A DNA stretch of 64,000 nucleotides from Gp6-AA40 sp035711805 (GCA_035711805.1 DASTBV010000155.1:124001-188000), one strand, 5' to 3'. Positions 42,939 through 52,447 are shown, counted from the stretch's first letter. Notes: generated from the sequence alone by a model not told the origin. Program-made: numbers and translations.

Positions 42939-44842
42939 TTATCCAGACTGACGCTCCAGTCCTCGCGTACGTCGGTGAGGTTGGGGTTGTAGTACGGATC
43001 GACGTGCGCGAACCGGGACGCCCAGCGTTTCAGGAACCGGGAGTCATCTGAGGGCGGATGCAGGCGCCCGCGGCTGGAGCCTTCATGGTGGTACAGCTGC
43101 GCATGCGGCGTATAGATGACGGCATACCCGCGCTCGCGAATGCGCAGACACAAATCGACGTCGTTGAGCACCACGCGCAGCTCTTCGTCGAACCCTCCGA
43201 CTTCCTCGAAGACCCGGCGCGGCACCAGCATGCACGCGCCGGTGACGGCGCTGCAGTTCCGCGGCAGATCCGCAAGCCGCGGAACACCGAGGACCTCCCT
43301 GGGCGCCCAGCGGAACGCATGGTGTGCTACGCCGGTGCGCTTCAGCACGACGCCGGCGTGCTGAATCGTCCCGTCGGAATAGAGCAGCTTGGCGCCGACC
43401 GCGCCGACACCCGGCAACTGCGCGTATTCGAGCAGCGCGGTCAGCCAGTCCGGACGGACAATCTCGATGTCGTTGTTGAGGAAGAGCAGCTGCTCCCCTT
43501 TCGACATGCGCACGGCGAAGTTGTTGATCGCCGAGTAATTGAACGCATGCGGCCACCGATGGACCTGAACCGGCGGTCCCAGCGAGGCCAGGTAGCTCAG
43601 GGCCTCGCTATCGGTGCTGCCGTTGTCCACAACCACGATTTCGTATGAACCGTAGTCAGTACGACTGCGGATGCTGTCGATCGTCGTCCGCAGCAGCTCC
43701 GCCTGATTGCGCGTGGGAACGATGATCGACACCAGCGGCCGCCCGGTCAGCTGAAACCGCGTGGCGTAGCAGCGCGGCCCGCGGCTCGTGAAGATTGGTT
43801 CGGCGCAGCCCGGGCGCTGCCGCCGCATCAGCGCTGCTTCGATCGCCCGCTTTTCGTCCCGCGTGGCGGAATGATGCGCGACGATGCCATCGCGCGTCAT
43901 CGGGCGCGGCCGCAGGTGGCAGAGCACGTTCGGCACGTGGGCAATCCGGGCTGTGCGCTCGCTGGCGCGCAGCATCAGGTCATACACCTGGCCATCGCCG
44001 AACTCAGGACGCATCCCACCTACGTCATCCACGACGGCGCGGCGCAGCACCGTGAAGGGTCCCAGATAATTTGTGGCCAGGAGCAGCTCCGGATCCCACT
44101 CCGGTTTGAAGAACGGCTCGCGCCGCTGACCTCCCTCGTCGGTCACATCCTGGTCCGAATAGACGATGTCGGCGGGGGGATCCGCATGGAGGCGCTTCAC
44201 AACAGCGAAGAGCGCTTCGGGGGCCAGTTGGTCGCCTGCGTGGACGAATGCCACCACGCTGCCGCGGGCGGTCTCCAGCGCGTCACACACTTCCCAGTGG
44301 TCGTACACCTGCGCGCGGAGGCTTTCGACCGTGCGGCGGCGCGCCTCCTCAGCCGCCCCACCAGGCATGATGAGCACGCTGACGAGCGGCGCGTCCGCGA
44401 GTTTCTGCCGCTCGACGCGCATCGCGGCATATGCGTCGGCGCCGCGTGTGGTGCGTGCGATCCATGTCTCGTAGTCGCCGGGACTCGGTGTCCAGGTATG
44501 GTCCTCGACCGTCAGCGGGCGGCCGCGCAGGGCCGACCCGATTTTTCGCGCCGCGAACTTGAAGACGAAGGCGAGCCCGTGATCGACCCAGATCTCGAAT
44601 CCACGCCGCACGAAACGATACGGCTCGCGAAGAATTGGATTCCGCAGAAGCCGCTCGCCGATCTTTTCGAACCGACGCTGCGCACGCCACCCGAGCGATG
44701 CGTGCGCGCGGCGCATTTCGTCGAACGACTCCGCAACGGCCCGTTCCTGGGCGGCGACGAGCGTGGTCAGATCGGTGATCTCCGCGAGCAGATCCTCCTC
44801 GGTGCTCCGGCGAGCGTGAGGATCGTTCGCGTCGGCGCTCAC
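42935..44842 (-). CDS. Two-domain GT2 glycosyltransferase
   Basis: 635 residues from GTG 44842, which overlaps the stop of the ABC ATPase gene (GTGA). The N-terminus (about 14-65) is a predicted coiled coil. A first GT-A-like domain (about 150-330) has YDHWEVCDALETARGSVVAF and DIVYSDQDV. The second (about 375-610) has the standard motifs VSIIVPTRNQAELLRTTIDS, VVDNGSTD, LLFLNNDIEIV and GACMLVPRRVFEEVGGFDEE. Such proteins (WbbL/RfbF-like) add sugars such as rhamnose to surface polysaccharide. Its place behind wzm-wzt supports an O-antigen role. Confidence 0.9.
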   Translation of the reverse strand: MSADANDPHARRSTEEDLLAEITDLTTLVAAQERAVAESFDEMRRAHASLGWRAQRRFEKIGERLLRNPILREPYRFVRRGFEIWVDHGLAFVFKFAARKIGSALRGRPLTVEDHTWTPSPGDYETWIARTTRGADAYAAMRVERQKLADAPLVSVLIMPGGAAEEARRRTVESLRAQVYDHWEVCDALETARGSVVAFVHAGDQLAPEALFAVVKRLHADPPADIVYSDQDVTDEGGQRREPFFKPEWDPELLLATNYLGPFTVLRRAVVDDVGGMRPEFGDGQVYDLMLRASERTARIAHVPNVLCHLRPRPMTRDGIVAHHSATRDEKRAIEAALMRRQRPGCAEPIFTSRGPRCYATRFQLTGRPLVSIIVPTRNQAELLRTTIDSIRSRTDYGSYEIVVVDNGSTDSEALSYLASLGPPVQVHRWPHAFNYSAINNFAVRMSKGEQLLFLNNDIEIVRPDWLTALLEYAQLPGVGAVGAKLLYSDGTIQHAGVVLKRTGVAHHAFRWAPREVLGVPRLADLPRNCSAVTGACMLVPRRVFEEVGGFDEELRVVLNDVDLCLRIRERGYAVIYTPHAQLYHHEGSSRGRLHPPSDDSRFLKRWASRFAHVDPYYNPNLTDVREDWSVSLDN

Positions 44843-46122
44843 GAGGGGCGCACCGAGATCTCGACAGGCACCCAGACCTGACCATGAATCGCCTTCCCCG
44901 ACGCCGGCGGAGCCACGGTCACAATCAGCGCATTGTCGATCCAGTCGTAGTACGCCCTCGTGTAGCGGTCCGCGGCGATGGCGCTGCTGATGCTATAGGT
45001 CCCCGGGATGAGCGGCAGGCGGAGGCGGAAGTCGACGACGAGCGTCGAGCCGGCGGAGCGGGACGGCAGCGTAATCCCTTCTTCGAACGTATTCGTGCCG
45101 ATCAGCTCGATTCCCGCGCGATCGCGAAAGCCAAAGCCGATGATGCTGCTGGGAACGTCGGCAAGGAACTCCGCGTGTACGCGAAGGATCGCCTCGTCGT
45201 TGAACGCGACCGCCGTCACCGGGCGGCCGCACGAATCCAACAGCTCGATGCGGCGAATCTTTGCGGCGCCCGTCCCATGCCGGAAGACGCGGGCCTGAGC
45301 ATCGAAGTCGGGATCCGCTGCGAATCGTGGCTCGGCCGGCGAGGTGGTGATGGTGACGGGATCGTGCGGCGCCTGCGCTTGCGCAATCTGCGCCGATGCA
45401 CGAGCGAAATAGAGGCTGGTGATTTCGGCCGGTCCGCCCTCCTCGAGGATCTGCCCCGCGTCGAGCAGGACGACGCGCGAGCAGACGGCTTTGATCATGC
45501 CCATCTCGTGGCTGACGAACATGATGGTCGTACCGTGTGCCTGCATCTCGCGGATCCGCAGCAGGCACTGGTGCTGGAAGACGGCGTCGCCGACGGCCAG
45601 CGCTTCGTCCACGAGGAGGATGTCGGGATCGACGTGAATCGCGGCGGCAAACGCCAGACGCACGAACATCCCGCTCGAATACAGCTTGACCGGCTGGTCG
45701 ATGAACTCGCCGATTGCCGCAAAACGTTCGATGTCCGGCAGACGGCGGCGAATCTCCGCCACCGTCAGCCCGATCACCGTGCCGAATACCTCGACGTTCT
45801 CCCGGCCGGTGAGCTCGGGGTGAAAGCCGGCGCCCAGCTCGAGGAGGGACGACACACGTCCTCGCACCGTCACCCGCCCGCTCGTCTGCCGGACGATCCC
45901 CGCGATGATCTGAAGGAGCGTGCTCTTGCCGGAACCGTTGACGCCGACGACGCCGAGCGTCTCGCCGCGCTCGACCGTCATCGTCACGCCGCGCAGCGCC
46001 GGGAAATTGGTATGAAGAACGGGCGCGCCGGGCACCAGCATTTCAACGGCCCGGTGGCGGCGATTCCTGTACATCTTGTAGGACTTGGTGACCTCGTCGA
46101 GCTCGATGACAGGCTCGCGCAT
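44839..46122 (-). CDS. wzt: Wzt-type ABC transporter ATPase for polysaccharide export
   Basis: 427 residues. The N-terminal half is an ABC ATPase: Walker A GVNGSGKSTLLQ with Lys66, signature region YSSGMFVRLAFA, Walker B ILLVDEAL with Glu173 and H-loop SHEMG. The C-terminal extension (about 280-427) is of the Wzt carbohydrate-binding type, with VTAVAFNDEAILRVHAEF and a TYSISSAIA strand, and would recognise the cap or terminus of the glycan. Translational overlap with wzm (TGATG) and with the GT2 gene places all three in one operon. Confidence 0.93.
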   Translation of the reverse strand: MREPVIELDEVTKSYKMYRNRRHRAVEMLVPGAPVLHTNFPALRGVTMTVERGETLGVVGVNGSGKSTLLQIIAGIVRQTSGRVTVRGRVSSLLELGAGFHPELTGRENVEVFGTVIGLTVAEIRRRLPDIERFAAIGEFIDQPVKLYSSGMFVRLAFAAAIHVDPDILLVDEALAVGDAVFQHQCLLRIREMQAHGTTIMFVSHEMGMIKAVCSRVVLLDAGQILEEGGPAEITSLYFARASAQIAQAQAPHDPVTITTSPAEPRFAADPDFDAQARVFRHGTGAAKIRRIELLDSCGRPVTAVAFNDEAILRVHAEFLADVPSSIIGFGFRDRAGIELIGTNTFEEGITLPSRSAGSTLVVDFRLRLPLIPGTYSISSAIAADRYTRAYYDWIDNALIVTVAPPASGKAIHGQVWVPVEISVRPS

Positions 46123-46931
46123 CAGAGCACGTCCGCGAACTCGTACTTCGAGCGCTGGAACACCCAGTATCCGGCGATGAACACGCCCAGCGACACCGCG
46201 CAGAAGAGAGCGAACGACATCAGCTCCGGTGCCCTGTTTTCAAGGACGGCACCTCTGTAGGCCTCGACGACGTAGGTCATCGGGTTCAGCCAGAACAGCC
46301 ACTGCAGCCGCGGAGGCACCATGTCCAGCGGATAGACGATCGGCGTGGCGTACATCCAGAACATGAGCGCGAAGGCGACGATCTGCCGGGTGTCGGACAG
46401 GAGCACCGACAGCGTGGCCAGCACCCACGCCAGACCGGTGGTGAACAGGAACTGCGGAACAACGATGGCGACAAGGGCCAGCAGCGGCCAGCCAGGCACG
46501 CGTCCGTCGATGACCAACGCGCCCAGCAGGATGACGAGGCCAAGCGATTCGATGGCCAGCGCCACCAGTACCTGGTGGAGCGGCAGAATCTCCGACGGAA
46601 AGCGTATCCGTTTCACCAGCGACGCGTGATCGTGGATCGCGGTCGTCGCGCGTGACAGGCCGTCCGAAAACGCCAGCCACGGAATGAGCCCGCAGAACAG
46701 ATACAACGCGAAGTTGGCGGCGCGCGGGTCATCGTCGAAGCGGACCTTCATCACCGTCGAGAAGACGAAGGTGTAGAGGGCGAGAAGACTGAGCGGCCGG
46801 ATCAGCGGCCAGGCGAGGCCGAGAGCGGACGTGCCATAACGCGTGCGGATCTCGCGCTGAACGAAGGTCGTGATGACCGGACGCTGACGTACCAGAACCT
46901 GGAACGGGGCGACGAGCGCGTCGATCACCAT
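46122..46931 (-). CDS. wzm: Wzm-type ABC-2 permease for polysaccharide export
   Basis: 269 residues with six membrane helices (for example LSLLALYTFVFSTVM, LYLFCGLIPWLAFSDGL, LVILLGALVIDG, IVAFALMFWMYATPIVYP). The motif YATPIVYPLDMVP with the following LQWLFWLNPMTYVVEAYR is characteristic of ABC-2 exporters of O-antigen, capsule and teichoic acid. It forms the channel with the Wzt ATPase and translocates lipid-linked glycan to the periplasm. Its start lies 27 bases from the divergent ligase gene start, with a dyad in the gap. Confidence 0.93.
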   Translation of the reverse strand: MVIDALVAPFQVLVRQRPVITTFVQREIRTRYGTSALGLAWPLIRPLSLLALYTFVFSTVMKVRFDDDPRAANFALYLFCGLIPWLAFSDGLSRATTAIHDHASLVKRIRFPSEILPLHQVLVALAIESLGLVILLGALVIDGRVPGWPLLALVAIVVPQFLFTTGLAWVLATLSVLLSDTRQIVAFALMFWMYATPIVYPLDMVPPRLQWLFWLNPMTYVVEAYRGAVLENRAPELMSFALFCAVSLGVFIAGYWVFQRSKYEFADVL

Positions 46932-46942
46932 TCGTGGATATT

Positions 46943-46955
46943 CTGTATTCTACAG
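46943..46955. promoter_or_regulatory. Dyad and overlapping divergent -10 boxes in a 27-bp gap
   Basis: CTGTA-TTC-TACAG is symmetric. TAGAAT reads on the minus strand 15 bases before wzm's ATG, and TATTCT on the plus strand seven bases before the ligase GTG. The short distances suggest little or no leader on the plus side. Confidence 0.4.
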
Positions 46956-46958
46956 CCC

Positions 46959-48221
46959 GTGCAGTCGGACCTGGCCAGGTTCGCCGGGTGGTGCTTCCTC
47001 GCCGGCGTCTTCCTGATGGTCACCGGCGACGGCCTCACCAACTTCGGCGAACCATTTCCCGCGCAGGCATGGCCGTGGCTCTATCTGCTGCCGTTCGTAC
47101 TCGCGTGCGTGGCGATGCTCCTGGCCGGCCGGATCGGGCCACGGCGACCGGCGCGGGCCGCCATCGCGTATTCCGCGCTCGCCGGATTACTGGCCGTGTT
47201 CGCGCTGTCGACCCTGCTCTCGCAGGAACGGGCGCTCAGCGCGCTGGCGCTTGGGTACGTCGGCGGCATCATCGTCTTCTGGTGGTTCTCCGGGCAGATG
47301 CTCGAGGATTCACGTCTGCTCGAAGCGACGTGGGTGGTGGCCGCGCTGGCGGTTCTGGAGCTCGCCGTTCGCGTCATCGTGTCGCGGCTCGACGAGGGAC
47401 TCGATCGGATCCCGCTCGAGGTGCGCTCCGTCACGTGGCTCGGGAAGCACCAGATCACCTGGGTCTTCAACCTCGTGGCACCGTTTCTGTTGGCCCGATT
47501 CATTGGCGACCAGCGGCGGTGGGTCTCCCTCTTCAACGGCGCCGTGTGGGCCGTCGTCGGCCTCGCCAACTACCTGCTCCTGGCCCGAATGGGTTTGCTC
47601 GTCTTTGTCGTTGCGACGCTCGGGGTGTGCTTCCTCAACGCCGCACACTGGCGGCGATGGATCGGGCTGATGGGAACGGCGGCAGCCGGCGCAGCGATCG
47701 TCATCGCCAATAACCTGCGGATCACAACCTTTGTCGCATCGACGTTCCTCGACCGCGCGCTGAATTCCGGAATCAACATGCGGCTGCAGGTCTGGGAGGA
47801 AGCGTGGACCATGTTTCAGGCGCATCCACTCGTCGGCATCGGCGTCGGCACGTTTGACAAGATCACGTATCAGATGCCGGCCACGCAGGCGAATCGGGAC
47901 TTTCAGCTGAGTGGCTGGCACGCGCACAACGCGCCGCTGCACATCCTCACCGAAGCGGGCGTGCTCGGCCTGGCGGCATGGGTGTTCCTCTGGTATGTCA
48001 TCGTCCGCGCGCTCGTCCGCGCGTGGCGAGGCGGAAGCCGGGAACAGCGCGTCTACGCCGCGGCGGCGCTCGGGTCTGTCGTGGCGTTTCAGATCCTGTC
48101 GATGACGGAGGTGCTGATAGCGGCGCGCGCTCAGGCGAGCCTGCAGATGAATCTGCTGATTGTCCTTCTGATGGTGCTGGGACTGCGCATGTCGCTCCCT
48201 CCGCCGAAACCAAAGTCGTAG
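46959..48221 (+). CDS. O-antigen ligase family protein
   Basis: 420 residues, GTG 46959, with about 12 membrane helices. A large loop holds RLQVWEEAWTMFQAHPLVGI, GVGTFDK and the conserved WHAHNAPLHILTEAGVLGLA, which match the Wzy_C/WaaL domain (the catalytic-loop His and the HN-x-xL pattern). It would join polymerised O-antigen to the lipid A core in the inner membrane after export by Wzm-Wzt, to which it is divergent. No ribosome site is evident; an alternative start is the internal ATG at residue 20. Confidence 0.88.
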   Translation: MQSDLARFAGWCFLAGVFLMVTGDGLTNFGEPFPAQAWPWLYLLPFVLACVAMLLAGRIGPRRPARAAIAYSALAGLLAVFALSTLLSQERALSALALGYVGGIIVFWWFSGQMLEDSRLLEATWVVAALAVLELAVRVIVSRLDEGLDRIPLEVRSVTWLGKHQITWVFNLVAPFLLARFIGDQRRWVSLFNGAVWAVVGLANYLLLARMGLLVFVVATLGVCFLNAAHWRRWIGLMGTAAAGAAIVIANNLRITTFVASTFLDRALNSGINMRLQVWEEAWTMFQAHPLVGIGVGTFDKITYQMPATQANRDFQLSGWHAHNAPLHILTEAGVLGLAAWVFLWYVIVRALVRAWRGGSREQRVYAAAALGSVVAFQILSMTEVLIAARAQASLQMNLLIVLLMVLGLRMSLPPPKPKS

Positions 48222-48289
48222 CGCACCGTTTCAACAGGTGGAGGGCACGCTTTCAAGCCACGCCGCCGACGACCATCCGGCGCCGCGCT

Positions 48290-49675
48290 ATGATGCGAAC
48301 AATGCGCGGCCTGCTGAAGTTTCTCTTCTATCTCATCCTTCTCGCGCTCATTGCCGGCGCGGGTGCGTGGTTCTGGGCCGGACGGCTGGACGGGCCGGCC
48401 ATCGAAATCCGTCAGCCGGGAAAGTTCATCGGACAGGCAAGCTCGCTCGAGATGATGGCGCAGGCGCCGGGTGGCGCCTTTTCGCGCCTGACGGTGGCTA
48501 TCGAGCAGGGCGGAAAGACCTATCAGGTCTTTACGCTGAACACCGACGAGGGTGCGGCAAAACGGTCCGCTGACCGACTTCTCGTGATGCGGCCGATTGG
48601 CAAGCGGGCACTGCCGGAGCTGAGGTCGGGCCCGGCGCGGATTGTGGTGCACGCGGCGCGGCCGGTGCTCTATGGCCTGCGCGACGCGGAATCATCCGAG
48701 ACACGCGACGTGCAGGTGCGGCTCGAACCGCCGCGGCTGACCGTGCTGTCGACGTTTCATTTCGTCAATCACGGCGGCAGCGAGTTCGCCGTCTTCCGCG
48801 CGACGCCGGAGGATGTGCAGTCCGGCGTCCGCGTCGGCGACAAGGAATACCGCTCGTTCCCGGCGTCGGGCATTGGCATCTCCGGCGATTCCGCTCTCAG
48901 GGTGGCGTTCTTCGCGCTGCTCTACGACCAGCCGACGAACACCCGGATCGACGTCTTCGCGCGCGACGAGGCCGGCAATCAGGTCATCGTTCCGCTCGAC
49001 TACCGCGTGTTTCCGAAGCAGTACAAGAAAAGCCGCATCGAGATCGACGACCGCTTCCTGCAGAGGGTCGTTCCGGCCATCGCCTCAACCTCGCCGGACG
49101 AGCAGATTCAGACCGACGACATCCTGGCCGGCTTTCTGAAGATCAACCGCGACCTCCGCCAGAAGAACAACCAATACGTTCGCGACCTGGCGAAAAAGAC
49201 ATCAGCGGAGCTGCTCTTCATGGACGCCTTCCAGCAGCTGGGTAACTCCGCCGTTCAGGCACAGTTCGCCGATGCCCGTACGTATCTCTACCATGGCAAG
49301 GAAGTCGATCAGCAGGTGCACCTGGGGTTCGACCTCGCGACAACCGCGAACGCCCCGATCTCTGCCGCTCAGCGCGGGGTGGTCGTCCACGCGGACGACC
49401 TGGGCATCTACGGTAATTGCGTCGTCATCGACCATGGCCTTGGGGTGCAGTCGTTGTACGGGCATCTGTCGTCAATAGGTGTCAGGGTGGGAGAGACGGT
49501 CGAAAAAGGTCAGGAGATCGGCCGCAGCGGTCAAACCGGGCTGGCGGGCGGGGACCATCTGCACTTCACGACGCTCGTGGGCGGAGAACAGGTCACTCCG
49601 GTCGACTGGTGGAGCACGCAATGGATGCAGGACCGCGTTCTCCGCAAAATCGCGGCTGTCCGCGGCACCCCTTAA
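48290..49675 (+). CDS. M23 family (LytM-type) endopeptidase, membrane anchored
   Basis: 461 residues from ATG 48290; in-frame ATGs at 48293 and 48302 are equally possible, and none has a clear ribosome site. The N-terminal anchor is FLFYLILLALIAGAGAWFWA. A middle region of beta type (about 60-290) precedes the M23 domain at about 330-450, with zinc ligands in VHLGFDLA (His and Asp), a LYGHLS loop and the GDHLHF pair. It should cleave peptidoglycan cross-links in the periplasm. It lies 68 bases after the ligase gene and may be co-transcribed with it. Confidence 0.88.
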   Translation: MMRTMRGLLKFLFYLILLALIAGAGAWFWAGRLDGPAIEIRQPGKFIGQASSLEMMAQAPGGAFSRLTVAIEQGGKTYQVFTLNTDEGAAKRSADRLLVMRPIGKRALPELRSGPARIVVHAARPVLYGLRDAESSETRDVQVRLEPPRLTVLSTFHFVNHGGSEFAVFRATPEDVQSGVRVGDKEYRSFPASGIGISGDSALRVAFFALLYDQPTNTRIDVFARDEAGNQVIVPLDYRVFPKQYKKSRIEIDDRFLQRVVPAIASTSPDEQIQTDDILAGFLKINRDLRQKNNQYVRDLAKKTSAELLFMDAFQQLGNSAVQAQFADARTYLYHGKEVDQQVHLGFDLATTANAPISAAQRGVVVHADDLGIYGNCVVIDHGLGVQSLYGHLSSIGVRVGETVEKGQEIGRSGQTGLAGGDHLHFTTLVGGEQVTPVDWWSTQWMQDRVLRKIAAVRGTP

Positions 49676-49724
49676 TCGCAGCCCGCCTCTCTGGGATAAT
49701 CAAGGGTTGGGAGTCGACACCCTT

Positions 49725-50498
49725 ATGCGATCCAGGCTTCATCGTCTGTTCACGGGCGGTACCCTCGCGTTGACGGCCGCCGCGGCGCTGACCGTGGCGG
49801 CATGCGGCAGGAGCGAGGAAGCACCACCGCCGCCGGCCGCCGTCAGCAATCCCGTCGATCCGGCGACGGCCGGCGCCATCACGGGGCTCGTCACGTTCGA
49901 GGGCACGCCGCCCGCGTCGGAGCCCATCTCGATGGACTCCGACCCCTACTGTGAGAAACAGCCGCAGAACCGGACCGAGACCGTGGTCGTCGGCGAGGGT
50001 TCCGGGCTTCAGAACGTATTCGTATACGTGAAGGACGGACTTGGCGATCGTGTCTTTCCCGTGCCGTCAACGGCCGTCGTCCTCGACCAGAAAGGCTGCC
50101 GTTACGTGCCGCACGTTCTCGGCATCCAGGTCGGCCAGCCGCTGGAGCTTCGCAGCAGCGACAACACGCTGCACAACATTCACGCCGTCCCGCAGCAGAA
50201 TCGCGAGTTCAACAGAGCGCTTCAGCTGACGGGCATGAAGCATACGCACACCTTCAGCACCAAGGAGGTGATGGTGCCGTTCAAGTGCGACGTCCATAAA
50301 TGGATGAGCGCATACGTCGGCGTGCTCGACCATCCGTTTCATGCCGTGACGACTGGGAATGGCCGGTTCGAACTGAAGGGGCTGCCGCCGGGCACCTACA
50401 CCATCGAGGCGTGGCACGAGAAGCTCGGGACACAGACACAGATGGTCACGATTGGCGAGAAACAAACCAGCGACGTCGCGTTTACGTTCAAGGGCTAG
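49725..50498 (+). CDS. Lipoprotein with cupredoxin-like copper site and beta-sandwich domains
   Basis: 257 residues; the signal MRSRLHRLFTGGTLALTAAA ends in a lipobox (TVAAC). A Pro-rich linker follows, then a beta domain (GAITGLVTFEGTPP), then a cupredoxin-like segment with NTLHNIHA (His150, His153) and FKCDVHKWM (Cys188, His191, Met194), the arrangement of a type 1 copper site. A final region, GRFELKGLPPGTYTIEAWH, resembles a carboxypeptidase-regulatory fold. It overlaps ctaA (TAGTG), which ties it to heme-copper oxidase assembly. It might carry copper or electrons to the oxidase; that is inference. Confidence 0.85.
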   Translation: MRSRLHRLFTGGTLALTAAAALTVAACGRSEEAPPPPAAVSNPVDPATAGAITGLVTFEGTPPASEPISMDSDPYCEKQPQNRTETVVVGEGSGLQNVFVYVKDGLGDRVFPVPSTAVVLDQKGCRYVPHVLGIQVGQPLELRSSDNTLHNIHAVPQQNREFNRALQLTGMKHTHTFSTKEVMVPFKCDVHKWMSAYVGVLDHPFHAVTTGNGRFELKGLPPGTYTIEAWHEKLGTQTQMVTIGEKQTSDVAFTFKG

Positions 50499-51508
50499 TG
50501 GCACTCAGGCTCTACACGCGATTCGTCGCATTTTCGACCGCCGTGCTCATCTTTGCCGGCGGCCTGGTGACGAGCACCGGGTCGGGATTATCCGTCCCGG
50601 ACTGGCCGAACACCTATGGCTGGTTCATGTTCACGTTCCCGCTGGAAAAGATGGTGGGCGGGATTCGCTACGAACATTCGCATCGCCTGATCGCCAGCAC
50701 GGTCGGATTCCTGATCCTTGTCCTCGCGGTCTGGTTATGGCGCGTCGAGCCGCGGCGTTGGGTGCGGCGGCTCGGATACATCGCGCTGGCCGCCGTGATC
50801 ACGCAGGGACTCCTTGGCGGCATCACCGTGCTGTGGTACCTGCCGGATCCGATCTCGATTGCCCATGCCGGTCTTGCGCAAATCGTCTTCTGCCTGACGA
50901 CCGCCATCGCGCTGTTCACGTCGCGCAGCTGGGCGAGCGCGGCCTCGCAGCCGGTTGACGACTCCATGCTGCGGCGGCTGACGGTCGTGACGACCGCGTG
51001 GATCTATGTGCAGATTCTGATTGGCGCCGTGATGCGGCACACGGATGCAGGGCTGGCGATTCCCGACTTTCCTCTCGCGTTCGGACAGCTGATTCCGCCG
51101 CAGTGGGATCCGAAGATCGCCATTCACTTTGCCCATCGCGTCGGAGCGCTGGTGGCCAGCGCGTTGATCCTCGCGACAGCCGGTCACGTCTTCTACCATC
51201 ACCGACGCGGCGGCGCCCTCGTGCGCCCGTCGGCGCTCCTGCTCTTGCTCCTCGCGGCTCAGATCACGCTCGGCGCGCTCACCGTGCTGACGGCCAGGCA
51301 CTACGTCATCAACTCGCTGCACGTCGTGACCGGCGCCTCCGTGCTCGTCACGTCGCTCGTGTTGACGCTGCGCGCGCACCAATCGCGCCTCGGCGCACTT
51401 GGCGCAGGCACGGCTGCTGCGTCCATCGGCGTGGGGCGGGTGCCGCCTGAGCGGGGCGCCTTCGAAGGCGGACCCGCCGGGCCGACCAGGACAGGCGCGC
51501 GCGCATGA
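50498..51508 (+). CDS. ctaA: Heme A synthase CtaA/COX15
   Basis: 336 residues from GTG 50498, whose first base is the last base of the previous stop. Eight helices are expected and motifs are clear: GGLVTSTGSGLSVPDWPN, the His pair in RYEHSHRLIA, IAHAGLAQIV, GAVMRHTDAGLAIPDFPL, HFAHRVGALV and NSLHVVTGASV. These His residues bind two hemes. The enzyme turns heme O into heme A in the inner membrane. A low-complexity tail of about 30 residues (Gly, Arg, Ala and Pro) is unlike typical CtaA and includes a short palindrome at 51459-51475. Confidence 0.93.
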   Translation: MALRLYTRFVAFSTAVLIFAGGLVTSTGSGLSVPDWPNTYGWFMFTFPLEKMVGGIRYEHSHRLIASTVGFLILVLAVWLWRVEPRRWVRRLGYIALAAVITQGLLGGITVLWYLPDPISIAHAGLAQIVFCLTTAIALFTSRSWASAASQPVDDSMLRRLTVVTTAWIYVQILIGAVMRHTDAGLAIPDFPLAFGQLIPPQWDPKIAIHFAHRVGALVASALILATAGHVFYHHRRGGALVRPSALLLLLLAAQITLGALTVLTARHYVINSLHVVTGASVLVTSLVLTLRAHQSRLGALGAGTAAASIGVGRVPPERGAFEGGPAGPTRTGARA

Positions 51509-52434
51509 AACCGGGCGCGCCGGCGGCCGGCGTTCATCCACACGGAGCGGCGCGACCCGATGCGTCCGTCGCGGTACACCGGCTCGCCGATTTCGTTGCG
51601 CTGACCAAGCCGCGGCTGAATCTTCTGGTTCTGGTGACCACGCTTGCCGGTCTGTATCTGGCGTCGCCGGCCGGCGTTGAAGTGACCCTGCTGGTGAACA
51701 CACTGGTTGGGACAGCCCTGGTTGCGGGCGGAGCCGCCGCGCTCAACCAGGTGTGGGAACGCCGCACGGACGCGCTCATGCGGCGAACCAGCACGCGGCC
51801 GCTGCCTCGGGGCCGGCTCGGGACCGGCGAAGGCGCCTCGTTTGGGGTGGTCCTCTCCGCCATCGGGCTCGCGCAACTCGCCATTGCCGTCAACGCCACC
51901 GCTGCCGCCGTCGCCGGATGGACACTGATCAGTTACGTCCTGGTCTACACACCGCTGAAACTGCGCACGCCGCTGGCGACGCTCGTCGGCGCGATTCCGG
52001 GGGCGCTGCCACCGGTGATCGGATGGAGCGCGGCAACCGGACGCATCTCGCTCGAGGCGCTGGTCCTCTTCGGCATCGTCTTCTTCTGGCAGATGCCGCA
52101 CTTCCTGGCGATCGCCTGGCTCTATCGCGATGACTACGCCAACGCCGCCATTCCTTTGTTGCCGGTCCTCGAACCCGACGGACGCCGCACCGGTCAGCAG
52201 GCGCTGGTCTACTCGGCAGCTCTCTGGCCGGTCAGCCTGTTGCCCGCCGCCGTCGGCCTTGCCGGCGTCCCGTACATGATGGTGGCCACTGTGCTGGGGC
52301 TGCTGTTCGTGTGGCTCGCGCTCCGCTTCGCGCGCGCACGTTCGATGGCAACGGCACGCGCACTGTTTCTGTTCTCCATCACGTACCTGCCGCTCCTCCT
52401 CGGCGCGCTCGTTGCCGATCGGCTCTGGCTCTGA
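51505..52434 (+). CDS. ctaB: Protoheme IX farnesyltransferase CtaB/CyoE
   Basis: 309 residues; ATGA overlap with ctaA. UbiA-type prenyltransferase with about nine helices. The Mg/diphosphate motif appears in NQVWERRTDALMRRTSTRPL and the second one in YRDDYANAAIPLLPV. TKPRLNLLVLVTTLAGL and TPLKLRTPLATLVGAIPGAL are conserved family blocks. It makes heme O for the next step by CtaA. The N-terminal 25 residues before VHRLADFVALTKPR are unusually Ala/Pro-rich. Confidence 0.94.
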   Translation: MKPGAPAAGVHPHGAARPDASVAVHRLADFVALTKPRLNLLVLVTTLAGLYLASPAGVEVTLLVNTLVGTALVAGGAAALNQVWERRTDALMRRTSTRPLPRGRLGTGEGASFGVVLSAIGLAQLAIAVNATAAAVAGWTLISYVLVYTPLKLRTPLATLVGAIPGALPPVIGWSAATGRISLEALVLFGIVFFWQMPHFLAIAWLYRDDYANAAIPLLPVLEPDGRRTGQQALVYSAALWPVSLLPAAVGLAGVPYMMVATVLGLLFVWLALRFARARSMATARALFLFSITYLPLLLGALVADRLWL

Positions 52435-52447
52435 CGCGGCACCCCCG

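Noticed and set aside
46943..46955. A LexA/SOS-type box, because of CTGT and ACAG halves.
   Set aside because: The spacing is CTGT-N5-ACAG, while the known box needs N8, and the flanking genes are glycan genes.
51459..51475. A third copy of the REP-like element (palindrome in the ctaA tail).
   Set aside because: It is symmetric around TTCGAA but lacks the CGTAG flank and the TCA loop of the other two copies.
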